DNA from: Verrucomicrobiales bacterium
GTDB taxonomy: Bacteria; Verrucomicrobiota; Verrucomicrobiia; Limisphaerales; UBA9464
Assembly (NCBI GenBank): GCA_003445095.1
Contig: DLVS01000813.1
Span: 1-14,929 of the forward strand
Direction: 5' to 3'
Length of the DNA: 14,929 bases
Part shown: positions 7,603 through 14,825 of the stretch, piece by piece
Numbering within the stretch: position 1 is the stretch's first letter
How the letters are laid out: every line of letters begins with the position of its first letter
Made by a program: the position numbers and the translations under genes
Notes under the pieces: generated by a model
Databases searched by the model: none
What the model saw: only the letters and a program-made list of their open reading frames with translations
What the model was told of the DNA's origin: nothing

Positions 7603-8931
7603 TTATTCGCCTCCCTTGGACAATGCGCCAAAGAATGCGGAGACGTGTTGCAGAGCGTTGGTTCGACCGACCTCGTCTACGACCGCGTTCTTAACTAACT
7701 CCTCGATGGTGGACCGCTGGGGTTCAAACCGCCCTCTCGCGGAATTGAAGACCTTCTCGGTCACGTTCCGTCTGACTTCGCTGAGCTCAAAACGCGCTCG
7801 GCGATCCAACTCCGGCAGCTCGGGATGGTAATCCCTCGGCGCATTCGACAGCACCTTCTCGGTGACCCAGGAAGACAAGTCAAAGTCGCCAGCCACGGGG
7901 ACATATTTGCCGTCCGCCAACTGGACCACATCAGTGTTCCATAGCCCCCGGCCATCCAAGGACAACGTGTAGTCCCAATTCCCAAGAAGGATATGGAAAA
8001 ACTTTAGTTCCGTGATGAGCTGTTCGCCAAAATTCGCCTCCTGCAATGCTGCGATTTCATCATCAGTAAGAGCCCGTCCGCCGAGACGCTCACCGATCAC
8101 TTCCGGGTCATCAAGGATCACGGCGTTGCGCGTGATGACCCATCCTCCCGGGTTGGGGCTAGTCATTGGGCTCGTATCGCGGAACTCAATCCGTGCGCGC
8201 CGAACCCGCGGCGTGAGAAACCCAAAGGATTCCATGGCCTCGTACGCCAGCGCCTCTCGATAGGTAGCGCGTTCGTCTCGGAGGCGACCGATCGTGCCAC
8301 GCCCTCCCTCTGCGCAATGCGTGCCGACCTTAATTTCTCGGGCGTCGAAGAAGGGTGTTCCCTCTCGCGCCTCTCGGGAGATCTTCAGCTTCAGCTTGGG
8401 AAATGGACACTCTTGAAGGCTGGAGTTGCCCCGCACCCGCCAGCTGACGGAGATGGTCGTTCCATTCATGGTGAGTGAGCCGTCGAAATACGGCTTCTCG
8501 CGTCGCGGCGGAAAAATCCCATCGGGCGTTCCCGCGAACGCCAAGTCGAAATGTGTTTGCCATGGCCCAGTCACGTTCCAGTTCACCACCGAACGAGACG
8601 AGAAAATGCTTTCACTGTCGGAGGAACGCGCTCGGAAGAAGCGTTGATTGGCGCTGGCTGGGTCGGGTCGGTACGGGTTAGTGACCTCCGGTTCCGGGTT
8701 CCAGGGCCCATCCAGGCCCGGTGCCGATTCCAGCGTACCGCCGAATGCAATTTGAATCGTACCGCCCGCAGTCGCGATTTCGACGGATGGAGTCAGGCTC
8801 CGATCCAGTGACGACTCGTGACGCGCAAGGAACGTAGGAATTATCCATCCCGCGGTCGGATCGTCACTGGCCCTGGTTTGGCACATCGACCAGGTCAAAG
8901 CGATTATGCCAACAATCTGTTTCATGAGCAT
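7603..8931 (-). CDS. Exported CotH-like protein with an N-terminal verrucomicrobial module
   Basis: The 442-residue product (from ATG 8931) begins MLMKQIVGIIALTWSMCQTRA, a probable signal peptide. Residues 60-102 contain LESAPGLDGPW and end QRFFRAR, a module common in exported Verrucomicrobia proteins. The remainder resembles the CotH kinase-like fold: VRGNSSLQECPFPKLKLKI (165-183) matches the 'RG-x-x-S...PK-x-x-x-LK' start, GNWDY at 317-321 the 'GN-x-D' catalytic-loop-like site, and GDFD at 348-351 the metal-binding 'DxD'. CotH proteins phosphorylate secreted proteins in Bacillus spore coats; the target here is unknown, and the divergence is large enough that activity is uncertain. ATG 8931 or 8925 starts directly before the signal peptide; an extension to 8988 would bury it. 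No Shine-Dalgarno is seen. The next upstream gene, the symporter, is 230 bases away on the same strand. Confidence 0.68.
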   Translation of the reverse strand: MLMKQIVGIIALTWSMCQTRASDDPTAGWIIPTFLARHESSLDRSLTPSVEIATAGGTIQIAFGGTLESAPGLDGPWNPEPEVTNPYRPDPASANQRFFRARSSDSESIFSSRSVVNWNVTGPWQTHFDLAFAGTPDGIFPPRREKPYFDGSLTMNGTTISVSWRVRGNSSLQECPFPKLKLKISREAREGTPFFDAREIKVGTHCAEGGRGTIGRLRDERATYREALAYEAMESFGFLTPRVRRARIEFRDTSPMTSPNPGGWVITRNAVILDDPEVIGERLGGRALTDDEIAALQEANFGEQLITELKFFHILLGNWDYTLSLDGRGLWNTDVVQLADGKYVPVAGDFDLSSWVTEKVLSNAPRDYHPELPELDRRARFELSEVRRNVTEKVFNSARGRFEPQRSTIEELVKNAVVDEVGRTNALQHVSAFFGALSKGGE

Positions 8932-9161
8932 TTGGTTGGGGCGGGAAAATGACACTCGGAATCTTTGCCGCAATAATCCCGCCGGCAATTCGCTGGGGCT
9001 CAGGCGAGCTGGGATCTACCAATCATTTGGGCCGTCGAAGTCGCGAGCGATATCTCGGCTCCGAGATGTTTCGAACGCTTCGTCGCTGCGAATAGGCGCG
9101 CTTCCGTTTGGAAACCGATCTCCAAGGCGGGCGGATTCACGGTCGTCGCCTTAGTACGCGT

Positions 9162-10442
9162 TCAATTCCTCGGTGCCGCTGCGTCCGCCTTGTCCGCGCA
9201 AGGCTCCGTTGAATCTTTCGGTGGTTGCAATTTTTCACCTTCCGCCCGTGCCATGACCGCCGTCGCCAGACAGTTGCCGACGAGGTTCACTGTCGTGCGC
9301 CCCATGTCCATCAATTCGTCCACGCCGATGATGAGAGCTACCCCTTCGAGCGGGAGATGGAAGGTTACCAAAGTGCCCGCCAAGATGACTTGTGAGGCAC
9401 GAGGAATCCCCGCCATACCCTTGCTGGTCAGCATTAACGTCAACATCATCACCAACTGCTGGCCGAGACTGAGCTCAATGTTGGCAGCCTGGGCCACAAA
9501 GACAGACGCCACGGCTAGGTAGAGTGTCGAGCCGTCGAGGTTGAACGAGTAGCCGAGCGGCATGACGAAGGAGACGATTTTCTTGGGGACGCCGAACGCG
9601 ACGAGCCGCTTCATGGCTTCCGGCATCGCGGCGTCCGACGAGGTGGTGGTGAACGCCACGAGGATAGGCTCTTTAAGGAGCCCAAGGAACTTTCGAACTG
9701 GAACTCGTGCCCACAGCGCCATCGGCCACAAGACCACCACGCAGAACACGGCGAGGGCGACGTAAAGGGTGAGGATGAGGCGCGCGAGATTGAAGAGGAC
9801 TCCGAGCCCACCATGTCCCACCGTAACCGCCATGGCGGCGCCAATCCCGAACGGTGCAAACTTCATCACAATGCCGGTGAACTTGAACATGACCTCCGTT
9901 AAGCCCTCACAGAAGTTAAGCACGTGCTGCCGCGGTGCCCCCTGTACTTGGGCCAGGGCGACTCCAAACATGAGGGCAAACACCACTACCTGTAGGACGT
10001 CGTTGGCCGCTGCCGCCTCGAAGAAACTCTTGGGAACGAGATGCTCGAGAATCCCCGAAAAGGTCACCGGCGCCGGCGCAACTGGGCTAGTTCCAGCGGC
10101 TGGCGGCGGCAGGGTTAGTCCATCCCCCGGCCGAGCCAAGTTCACCGCCAGGAGGCCGATGGCCAAGGCCAGTGTGGTGACGACCTCGAAATAGAAAATG
10201 GCCTTCAGCGCGAGTCGCCCGACGGCCTTGAGGTCATCGGCGTGCCCCGCGATTCCGACGACCAACGTACCAAAAACCAAGGGAACCAAGATGCATTTAA
10301 TCAGGCGAAGGAATACGGTGGAGATGACCTTGAGATTTTGGGACCCCTCAGGAAACAGCGCACCAATCAGCACACCGGCGGCCATGGAAAAAAGAATCCA
10401 GTGGGTCAAGGAGACTCGGCGCAATCGTTGCCAGACGACCAT
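9162..10442 (-). CDS. Dicarboxylate/amino acid:cation symporter (DAACS, GltP/DctA type)
   Basis: The 426-residue membrane protein shows the elevator-type glutamate transporter plan. A first helix (THWILFSMAAGVLIGALF) is followed by FLRLIKCILVPLVFGTLVVGI. Hairpin HP1 contains TTSSDAAMPEAMKRL, the serine-rich signature. TM7 contains FNLDGSTLY (the NMDGT site), HP2 contains SKGMAGIPRASQVIL, and TM8 contains VDELMDMGRTTVNLVGN. The TM8 aspartates, Arg, Thr and first Asn match the acidic-substrate-binding residues of GltPh. The final residue is Asn where GltPh has the sodium-binding Asp405, as in proton-coupled relatives. It probably imports glutamate, aspartate or C4-dicarboxylates across the inner membrane. 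ATG 10442 fits the family's N-terminus; GTG 10520 would add 26 residues. Divergent from the CHAD gene. Confidence 0.93.
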   Translation of the reverse strand: MVVWQRLRRVSLTHWILFSMAAGVLIGALFPEGSQNLKVISTVFLRLIKCILVPLVFGTLVVGIAGHADDLKAVGRLALKAIFYFEVVTTLALAIGLLAVNLARPGDGLTLPPPAAGTSPVAPAPVTFSGILEHLVPKSFFEAAAANDVLQVVVFALMFGVALAQVQGAPRQHVLNFCEGLTEVMFKFTGIVMKFAPFGIGAAMAVTVGHGGLGVLFNLARLILTLYVALAVFCVVVLWPMALWARVPVRKFLGLLKEPILVAFTTTSSDAAMPEAMKRLVAFGVPKKIVSFVMPLGYSFNLDGSTLYLAVASVFVAQAANIELSLGQQLVMMLTLMLTSKGMAGIPRASQVILAGTLVTFHLPLEGVALIIGVDELMDMGRTTVNLVGNCLATAVMARAEGEKLQPPKDSTEPCADKADAAAPRN

Positions 10443-10561
10443 GTCGCCAACACGATTGCGTGAAGCCGGGCTAGTGCCTAGTCCAGAGGTCAGGTTTTTC
10501 ACAATTGGGTGCGCCGGCACTCGGCTGATGCTTCATGATTGAATCAATCCATCAGGGAAGG

Positions 10562-10599
10562 GGGAGCCCGCTCCCAGGCTTTCGGGGATTTCGAATCCC
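10562..10599. other. Two tandem hairpins in the divergent symporter/CHAD spacer
   Basis: GGGAGC-CC-GCTCCC (10562-10575) and GGGATT-TCG-AATCCC (10585-10599) are two perfect 6-bp inverted repeats nine bases apart. They lie between divergently transcribed genes, where operators or leader structures are expected. They could affect either gene; no T-run follows, so they are not obvious terminators. Confidence 0.35.
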
Positions 10600-10642
10600 A
10601 ATCAGGACACTGCCTCAACGGTCCGCCTGACGAGCCATCAGT

Positions 10643-11587
10643 ATGCAACCCCGACGCGCCAATACCATTTCCTATTTGTCGAGGCGTGATTCCGTGCCGG
10701 GTCGGGGCCAGCGATCCCCAGAGATGCCTCAGCATTCGCTAGGGATATTGCGACTGGCCGAGGTCATCCACACCGACACGCGCGAGTTTCGTCGACAGCT
10801 TCGCCGATGTTGTGGCAAGCCCAAGTCAAGTACGGTTCACGACCTCCGCGTGGCCTCCCGACGCCTAATGGTTTGGTGTGACTTGCTGAAGTGGCTCGGA
10901 GTCGAGTCAATGGTCTCAGGAGTCCGCCGGGACCTGAAACGCTTGTTTCGTGCGTTGGCTCGATTGCGCGATACGCAAGTCCAACTTGAGCTGCTCAGCA
11001 ATGCCCCTGCTTCGTTGGAGGAGGCGGCGCGTCATTGTCGCCGTTGGCTTCGTCGCCGGGAGAAAAAAGAAACTAAACGAGTCCGCCGTCGGTGCCTCGG
11101 AATTCGTCCGTCCCGGTTTGCCGAGGAGCTATTGGACAGCCTGCAGGCGCCCGCGGTAAGCGACCGGTTTCGAGGGAACCCTCCCCGTTTGGAAAAACAC
11201 TTGAACCGATGGCGTCGACGTTTGGTCAAGCGAGTCCTCCACGCCAGTAGGAGGATCGACCCAGTGGATCCAGCCACACTGCATCGGTTCCGAGTCACGT
11301 TGAAGCCTCTCCGTTATTGCTCTGAATCGTTGGCCTACCTTGGACCAGTGACCGACCAGTTTCCGCTGGGCAGTCTCCGCCGGATGCAATCGGCGCTGGG
11401 AAATGTTCAGGACGCGGAGGTCTTCCTTGCTTGGTTGCGCGGGGCGAAGGCCGCACATCCTCGCCGTGTTGAGGAGTTGAGAAATCTCGAGAGATGGGTG
11501 GATCGACGGCGAGATCTACTCCTTGGAAAGTTCTTTCGCGCCCCACACTGGAAGGCGCTGCGGACAGCGCAGAGACGCGGAGGTTGA
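10643..11587 (+). CDS. CHAD-domain protein (polyphosphate-binding helical domain)
   Basis: The 314-residue product has the duplicated helical CHAD pattern. The first half carries VHDLRVASRRL (65-75: His66, Arg69, Arg73, Arg74) and the second LHRFRVTLKPLRY (213-225: His214, Arg217, Lys221, Arg224). These histidines and basic residues line a positively charged pocket; characterised CHAD domains bind inorganic polyphosphate and gather on polyphosphate granules. The protein is very arginine-rich throughout, consistent with a polyanion ligand. There is no CYTH/triphosphatase domain, so it is a stand-alone CHAD protein, and no ppk or ppx gene lies in the window. ATG 10724 (residue 28) would begin immediately before the domain and is an equally good start; neither has a clear Shine-Dalgarno. 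No signal peptide, so cytoplasmic. Confidence 0.88.
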   Translation: MQPRRANTISYLSRRDSVPGRGQRSPEMPQHSLGILRLAEVIHTDTREFRRQLRRCCGKPKSSTVHDLRVASRRLMVWCDLLKWLGVESMVSGVRRDLKRLFRALARLRDTQVQLELLSNAPASLEEAARHCRRWLRRREKKETKRVRRRCLGIRPSRFAEELLDSLQAPAVSDRFRGNPPRLEKHLNRWRRRLVKRVLHASRRIDPVDPATLHRFRVTLKPLRYCSESLAYLGPVTDQFPLGSLRRMQSALGNVQDAEVFLAWLRGAKAAHPRRVEELRNLERWVDRRRDLLLGKFFRAPHWKALRTAQRRGG

Positions 11588-11695
11588 TCGTAGAGATTGA
11601 GTCTGATCGGTTGAGCTAGAGTTTCAGGCCGCGGTGCCCGCTTGATTAAGAGACTTTTCAGTCGGCGGATGCTTGTTATTCTCCTCGTACAAAAA

Positions 11696-11959
11696 ATGCC
11701 GACCTACGTTTACGAAACGGTTCCATCACGGGCTGGCGGCCCCATCCGCCGGTTCGAAGTGAAACAATCGATGAATGACGCTCCCCTGGATCGCGATCCA
11801 GTGTCCGGTGAGCGTGTACGTCGGGTTATTTCCGGCGGATTTGCCCCTCTTCTCAGCGGTGGAACTAATGAGGCCGGCTGCGACGCGGGGGCGTGCGCGG
11901 TGCCAGCAGCCCCATCGCACGGTTGCGGCCCAATGTGTGGCTGCGTTGGATCGAACTAA
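11696..11959 (+). CDS. FmdB-like small protein lacking the zinc-ribbon cysteines
   Basis: The 87-residue protein follows the FmdB/regulatory zinc-ribbon template at its N-terminus: MPTYVYE, then RRFEVKQSMNDAPLDRDPVSGERVRRVISGG, aligning with 'MP-x-Y-x-Y...FE-x-x-QSM-x-D-x-P...C-x-x-CG...VRR-x-ISGG'. Where FmdB proteins carry two CxxC knuckles, this one has VPSR and DPVSG, so all four metal ligands are gone. Instead the C-terminus is Cys- and Gly-rich, with cysteines 62, 67, 77, 81 and 83 (GCGPMCGC). The function of FmdB proteins is poorly known, and a different metal site or none is possible here. ATG 11696 gives the family N-terminus exactly; a TTG at 11642 is open in frame but adds unrelated residues. 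It follows the CHAD gene by 108 bases on the same strand. Confidence 0.75.
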   Translation: MPTYVYETVPSRAGGPIRRFEVKQSMNDAPLDRDPVSGERVRRVISGGFAPLLSGGTNEAGCDAGACAVPAAPSHGCGPMCGCVGSN

Positions 11960-12140
11960 CCGGGACCCGGCGGATATCGTCGATCGGATCAAGTCGGTTG
12001 CCAGAACGCAGGGGCCTTGGCCGGCGTTTCTGGGCGGCTCTGTACGCGTGGCGATTTCGTCGAAAACCGGATCTTGTCCAGGCCATACGTTCAGACGAAT
12101 CCGTCCTTCGGCCGCATTCCTACAGGGTAACAATCGTTCG

Positions 12141-12350
12141 AGGTTGGTAGGGCCAGAAGAATTCATTCGGTCGGTGTTGGCGAAGCACCGCGCTCGTCTG
12201 TAGTTCCGGTCCTGGAACATCCTGCCGGGTTGACCAGTCGATTGTGGTCGGGCGCTGCAACCGAACGTGGCTCCGGCTTTGCCATTCCAATCGCACCTGT
12301 CCGTGAGAAGGAGAAATCGAGCGGAGAAAGGGCGGCACGGTGATGGTACG
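12141..12350 (-). pseudogene. Decayed C-terminal module of a verrucomicrobial exported protein
   Basis: On the minus strand an open frame crossing this stretch reads RTITVPPFLRSISPSHGQVRLEW, then HVRLQRPTTID, RQDVPGPELQTS and NEFFWPYQP in that order. This resembles the C-terminal domain of many secreted Verrucomicrobia proteins, typically 'ISRSG-x-x-VRLEW...L-x-x-A-x-x-x-x-x-W-x-DVPG...FFR-x-x-x-P'. The usual FFR is FFW here, one CGG-to-TGG change. The rest of the gene is missing: upstream on this strand lies the PD40 gene in the opposite orientation. I read it as the relic of a truncated gene. The resemblance is from recall and is modest; the remainder of the 515-base gap 11960-12474 shows nothing else. 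Confidence 0.4.
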
Positions 12351-12474
12351 AGAACCGCGAGATTCGGCGTCGCCCTCGTTGAGACGCTTCGCGACTTCCG
12401 ACCAGGGGTTTGTTCGGGGCCGAATTTTGGCTGTAACCTTGGTCGAAGAACGCTTTGGAACGAGCTGGGTACAC

Positions 12475-13674
12475 ATGAAACATCCAGCCAACTCCTCGTC
12501 TTGGCCTGCCATCCGCCAATTTCGGAATAAGCTACGCGTCCTCGCCGCCGTCCTGTGCGCCGGCGCGGCCACCTTCGGGTCGAACGCCGCGGAGAACTGG
12601 ATGTTCTCCACAGCTGTGGCACTTCCTTCCCCGATCAATCTTCCCGGCACCATGTCGGGCACGCCCTGGCTTTCCAGCGACGGGTTGACCTTGTACTTCG
12701 CCTCCAACCGACCGGGCGGCTATGGGAAATTTGATCTCTGGGTGGCGACCAGAAACACAACCGACGAGAACTGGGGTGAACCCGTCAACTTGGGGCCAAG
12801 CATCAACACGTCCGCGGCTGAGCTCATGCCATGTCTCTCGGCCGACGGGCTCACACTCTACTTTGGCGATGGGAATCCGTTCGGCTGGACTGCTCGTAAC
12901 GGGACCTCCGAAAACTACCAGATCTGGACAGCGACCCGCGACAACCTCCATAGCCCATGGAGCAGTGCGAATGATCTCGGGCCTCCGGTGGGCACGAAGT
13001 ACATCGAGTCCTATCCGCACGTTTCCAGGGACGGCCTCTCCCTCTTTTTCACCTCGACGCGTCCTGGGCTGCCTGGGCTCTACGTCGCTCGTCGCGCCAC
13101 GCCGTCCGATCCTTGGCTCGCGCCGATCGGCCTCGGATCCAAGGTCAACCAAGGATCATGGACCGGCTTTCCGTTTCTTTCCAACGACGGGCTTCGTCTT
13201 CTCTGCTACTCCGACCGAGCGGGTGGCCAAGGAGGATACGACCTATGGATGTCCAGTCGCTCTTCGCTCGCCGATGAATGGCTGGTACCGGTGAATCTGG
13301 GGGCGCAGGTTAACAGTAGCTTTTACGACCTCTCTCCCTGCGTTTCGGCTGATTTTCCGGCTCTCGGTTCCTCGCTGCTATTCGCGCGCAACGACGCCAA
13401 CGAGTGGAACGAACATATCAAGATTTACGGGGCAGTGGTGATTCCGAAGGTGTCTGTATTGCGGTCCGGATCCGTCAACGGCCCATGGAACCTGGTCTTG
13501 ACGGCGACATTCTCCCCCTTGTCAGCGCGGCGGTTTCAATGCGAGGTACCGGTGGTGTCCGTCGGGGGTACGACGGTGTTTTATCAAATCACTAAGGAAA
13601 CCGGCGGCTCAATCCAGATTGAATCATTGGAGCTGGTGGGAAGAAAAATCCGGCTCGATTACACAATTGAGTGA
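12475..13674 (+). CDS. Exported PD40/TolB-like beta-propeller protein
   Basis: The 399-residue product has an N-terminal basic region and a hydrophobic stretch (residues 20-36, VLAAVLCAGAATFG) ending near NAAEN, a likely signal peptide. Four clear PD40 (WD40-like) blades follow at about 62-93, 118-155, 180-207 and 232-262. Each has the form 'P-x-(L/V)-S-x-DGL-x-L-x-F...D-L-W-x-A-x-R', and most are followed by 'W-x-x-PVNLG-x-x-(I/V)N'. A fifth, degenerate blade starts near 286. The C-terminal 75 residues contain VLRSGSVNGPW and VFYQI, related to the 'GPW...FFRA' module of the CotH-like protein. PD40 propellers act in surface or periplasmic binding, as in TolB; no specific partner can be read. 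ATG 12475 gives the best signal peptide; the frame is open to 12340 but overlaps the relic module. Confidence 0.85.
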   Translation: MKHPANSSSWPAIRQFRNKLRVLAAVLCAGAATFGSNAAENWMFSTAVALPSPINLPGTMSGTPWLSSDGLTLYFASNRPGGYGKFDLWVATRNTTDENWGEPVNLGPSINTSAAELMPCLSADGLTLYFGDGNPFGWTARNGTSENYQIWTATRDNLHSPWSSANDLGPPVGTKYIESYPHVSRDGLSLFFTSTRPGLPGLYVARRATPSDPWLAPIGLGSKVNQGSWTGFPFLSNDGLRLLCYSDRAGGQGGYDLWMSSRSSLADEWLVPVNLGAQVNSSFYDLSPCVSADFPALGSSLLFARNDANEWNEHIKIYGAVVIPKVSVLRSGSVNGPWNLVLTATFSPLSARRFQCEVPVVSVGGTTVFYQITKETGGSIQIESLELVGRKIRLDYTIE

Positions 13675-13832
13675 GATCAGGTGCACCGAACGGTGCTCGG
13701 AAACCGTAGAGAACAGCTTCCCATTTTTCGTTATGGCCCAGACTCGTTTTGCGGCTTCGCGAAAGACCAGGTCCGGCTCCGAACGGCGAGCAAATCACTT
13801 CGGGGCGTCGATCTTCGTCGGGCGATCATGTG

Positions 13833-13837
13833 CTTAT
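13833..13837. repeat. Left copy of the 5-bp target-site duplication (CTTAT)
   Basis: CTTAT immediately precedes the left terminal inverted repeat and is repeated immediately after the right one. Exact adjacency at both ends makes chance unlikely, though five bases alone is a short match. Confidence 0.6.
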
Positions 13838-14039
13838 CCCGAACTCCGAAGCAGAATTGGGGAGCGCACGCCTCTGGCGTGTGGATCTGGGCGTCGCGCC
13901 CAGACCTTCGCCAACCACTCTTTGTGAGTACGTTCGGAGAAAAGATGGTGGGACGATGTTTTCGGCGGGACGCCGAAAACAATACGGCGTATGCTCTCCA
14001 GTCCCCCCTCGCAGGCGGACGCCACGTTCGGAGTTCGGG
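13838..14039. mobile_element. MITE-like 202-bp element with 13-bp terminal inverted repeats
   Basis: The element is bounded by CCCGAACTCCGAA (13838-13850) and its exact reverse complement TTCGGAGTTCGGG (14027-14039). CTTAT occurs directly outside both ends (13833-13837 and 14040-14044), as expected for a 5-bp target duplication. Nested inside is a second inverted pair, 13857-13872 against 13986-14001 (12 of 16 match). There are also perfect hairpins: CACGCC-TCT-GGCGTG (13867-13881), TCTGGGCG-TCG-CGCCCAGA (13886-13904), an 11-bp stem around GGA (13957-13981), and GGCG-GA-CGCC (14014-14023). No transposase or plausible gene lies inside. It is therefore best read as a non-autonomous miniature transposon that also resembles REP-type hairpin repeats. 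It sits between the 3' ends of convergent genes. Confidence 0.78.
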
Positions 14040-14044
14040 CTTAT
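14040..14044. repeat. Right copy of the 5-bp target-site duplication (CTTAT)
   Basis: CTTAT directly follows the right terminal inverted repeat, matching the copy at 13833-13837. The 118 bases from here to the Uma2 stop hold no feature that I can see. Confidence 0.6.
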
Positions 14045-14162
14045 CACACGTCCAATTGTCAGCATCCGCTTCCGACTCAGGTCAAAAAACAACGGACGAG
14101 GTCGCGGAGAACCCGTTCACGGATTTGTCGAGCAGGCCAAGCTCCAAGACGCCTTTTCTACT

Positions 14163-14819
14163 TCAACGCAACAATTGGCGCAGCGCCGCTAGATTCGCCT
14201 CATCATCAAACAGCGCGCGGACGGGAAGCTCAAATCCGGCGATGACGGAGGAGCGAAGGATTCCATCATGGCTCTGCTCGACCGGTGCCCCGTATCGCCC
14301 GTCCCGGAGGAGGAACTGCTCTACCGTCTCGGCCTCGGTATCTACCAGCCAGTATTCGCCCACTCCGTGCGCCGCATAGTCTTCGAACTTCACCCCGCGA
14401 TCGATGGTTGCGGTGGACGGCGACAGCACCTCGACCACGAAATCCGGAATGGGATGCAACAGGGTCTGAGGCGTGATGGTCTGTGACTTCTCGGGGCCGA
14501 AGAAGACCAAGTCTGGTTCGTAGTCATTGCGCGGGAACTGGCAGAGAATCTTCTCGGCTCGGACTTGCCCCAAGCCGCGCGGTTCGATCCAAGCACGGAG
14601 CAATGGCAACAGCCGGCCCACGATGGCGGCGTGTCGATTCACCGCCGGTGACTGCATGACTGCTTCTCCATTGATGAACTCCCATTTGCCGTCCTCGCCG
14701 ATCTCTTCGTAGAACTTCAGGCGCTGCTGCCGCTCACGCGCAATGACGCGCTGGAGCTCTTCAACATGCTCAATCAGCTCCGGAGATTTCAATAGCGGTT
14801 CCAGGATGGTCCGGCTCAT
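14163..14819 (-). CDS. Uma2 family (DUF820) PD-(D/E)XK endonuclease-like protein
   Basis: The 218-residue product has the Uma2 core: KWEFINGEAVMQSPAVNRHA (45-64), then NDYEPDLVFF with Asp103, PDFVVEVLSPSTATIDRGVK with Glu130 and Lys144, and YAAHGVGEYWLVD (148-160). The D...E-x-V...K arrangement is the PD-(D/E)XK nuclease active site, and it is intact. The family is found in large numbers in cyanobacteria, Planctomycetes and Verrucomicrobia, but its biological substrate is not established. About 40 N-terminal residues rich in Glu, Leu and Arg precede the core and look like a helix or coiled coil, longer than in the minimal family. There is no Shine-Dalgarno before ATG 14819; a promoter-like pair lies so close that the transcript may be leaderless. 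No partner gene is visible before the window ends. Confidence 0.88.
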   Translation of the reverse strand: MSRTILEPLLKSPELIEHVEELQRVIARERQQRLKFYEEIGEDGKWEFINGEAVMQSPAVNRHAAIVGRLLPLLRAWIEPRGLGQVRAEKILCQFPRNDYEPDLVFFGPEKSQTITPQTLLHPIPDFVVEVLSPSTATIDRGVKFEDYAAHGVGEYWLVDTEAETVEQFLLRDGRYGAPVEQSHDGILRSSVIAGFELPVRALFDDEANLAALRQLLR

Positions 14820-14825
14820 GAATTG

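Noticed and set aside
8906..9154. Plus-strand frame of 82 codons between the CotH-like and symporter genes
   Set aside because: It begins inside the CotH-like gene antisense and has no protein-like features; the spacer appears non-coding.
10584..10600. T-arm-like GGGATTTCGAATCCC suggesting a tRNA
   Set aside because: The loop is offset from the TTCGAAT register, and no acceptor stem, D-arm or anticodon arm can be built around it.
11775..12203. Plus-strand frame of 142 codons after the FmdB-like gene
   Set aside because: It starts inside the FmdB-like gene in another frame, shows no recognisable motif and overlaps the minus-strand relic.
11726..12622. Minus-strand open frame of 298 codons across the FmdB-PD40 gap
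   Set aside because: It has low-complexity Arg/Ser/Pro composition, crosses two supported plus-strand genes, and its frame differs from the one carrying the relic module.
13838..14039. CRISPR-like reading of the repeated hairpins in the 202-bp element
   Set aside because: The hairpins differ in sequence, there is no regular repeat-spacer pattern and no cas gene; terminal repeats and a target duplication explain it better.
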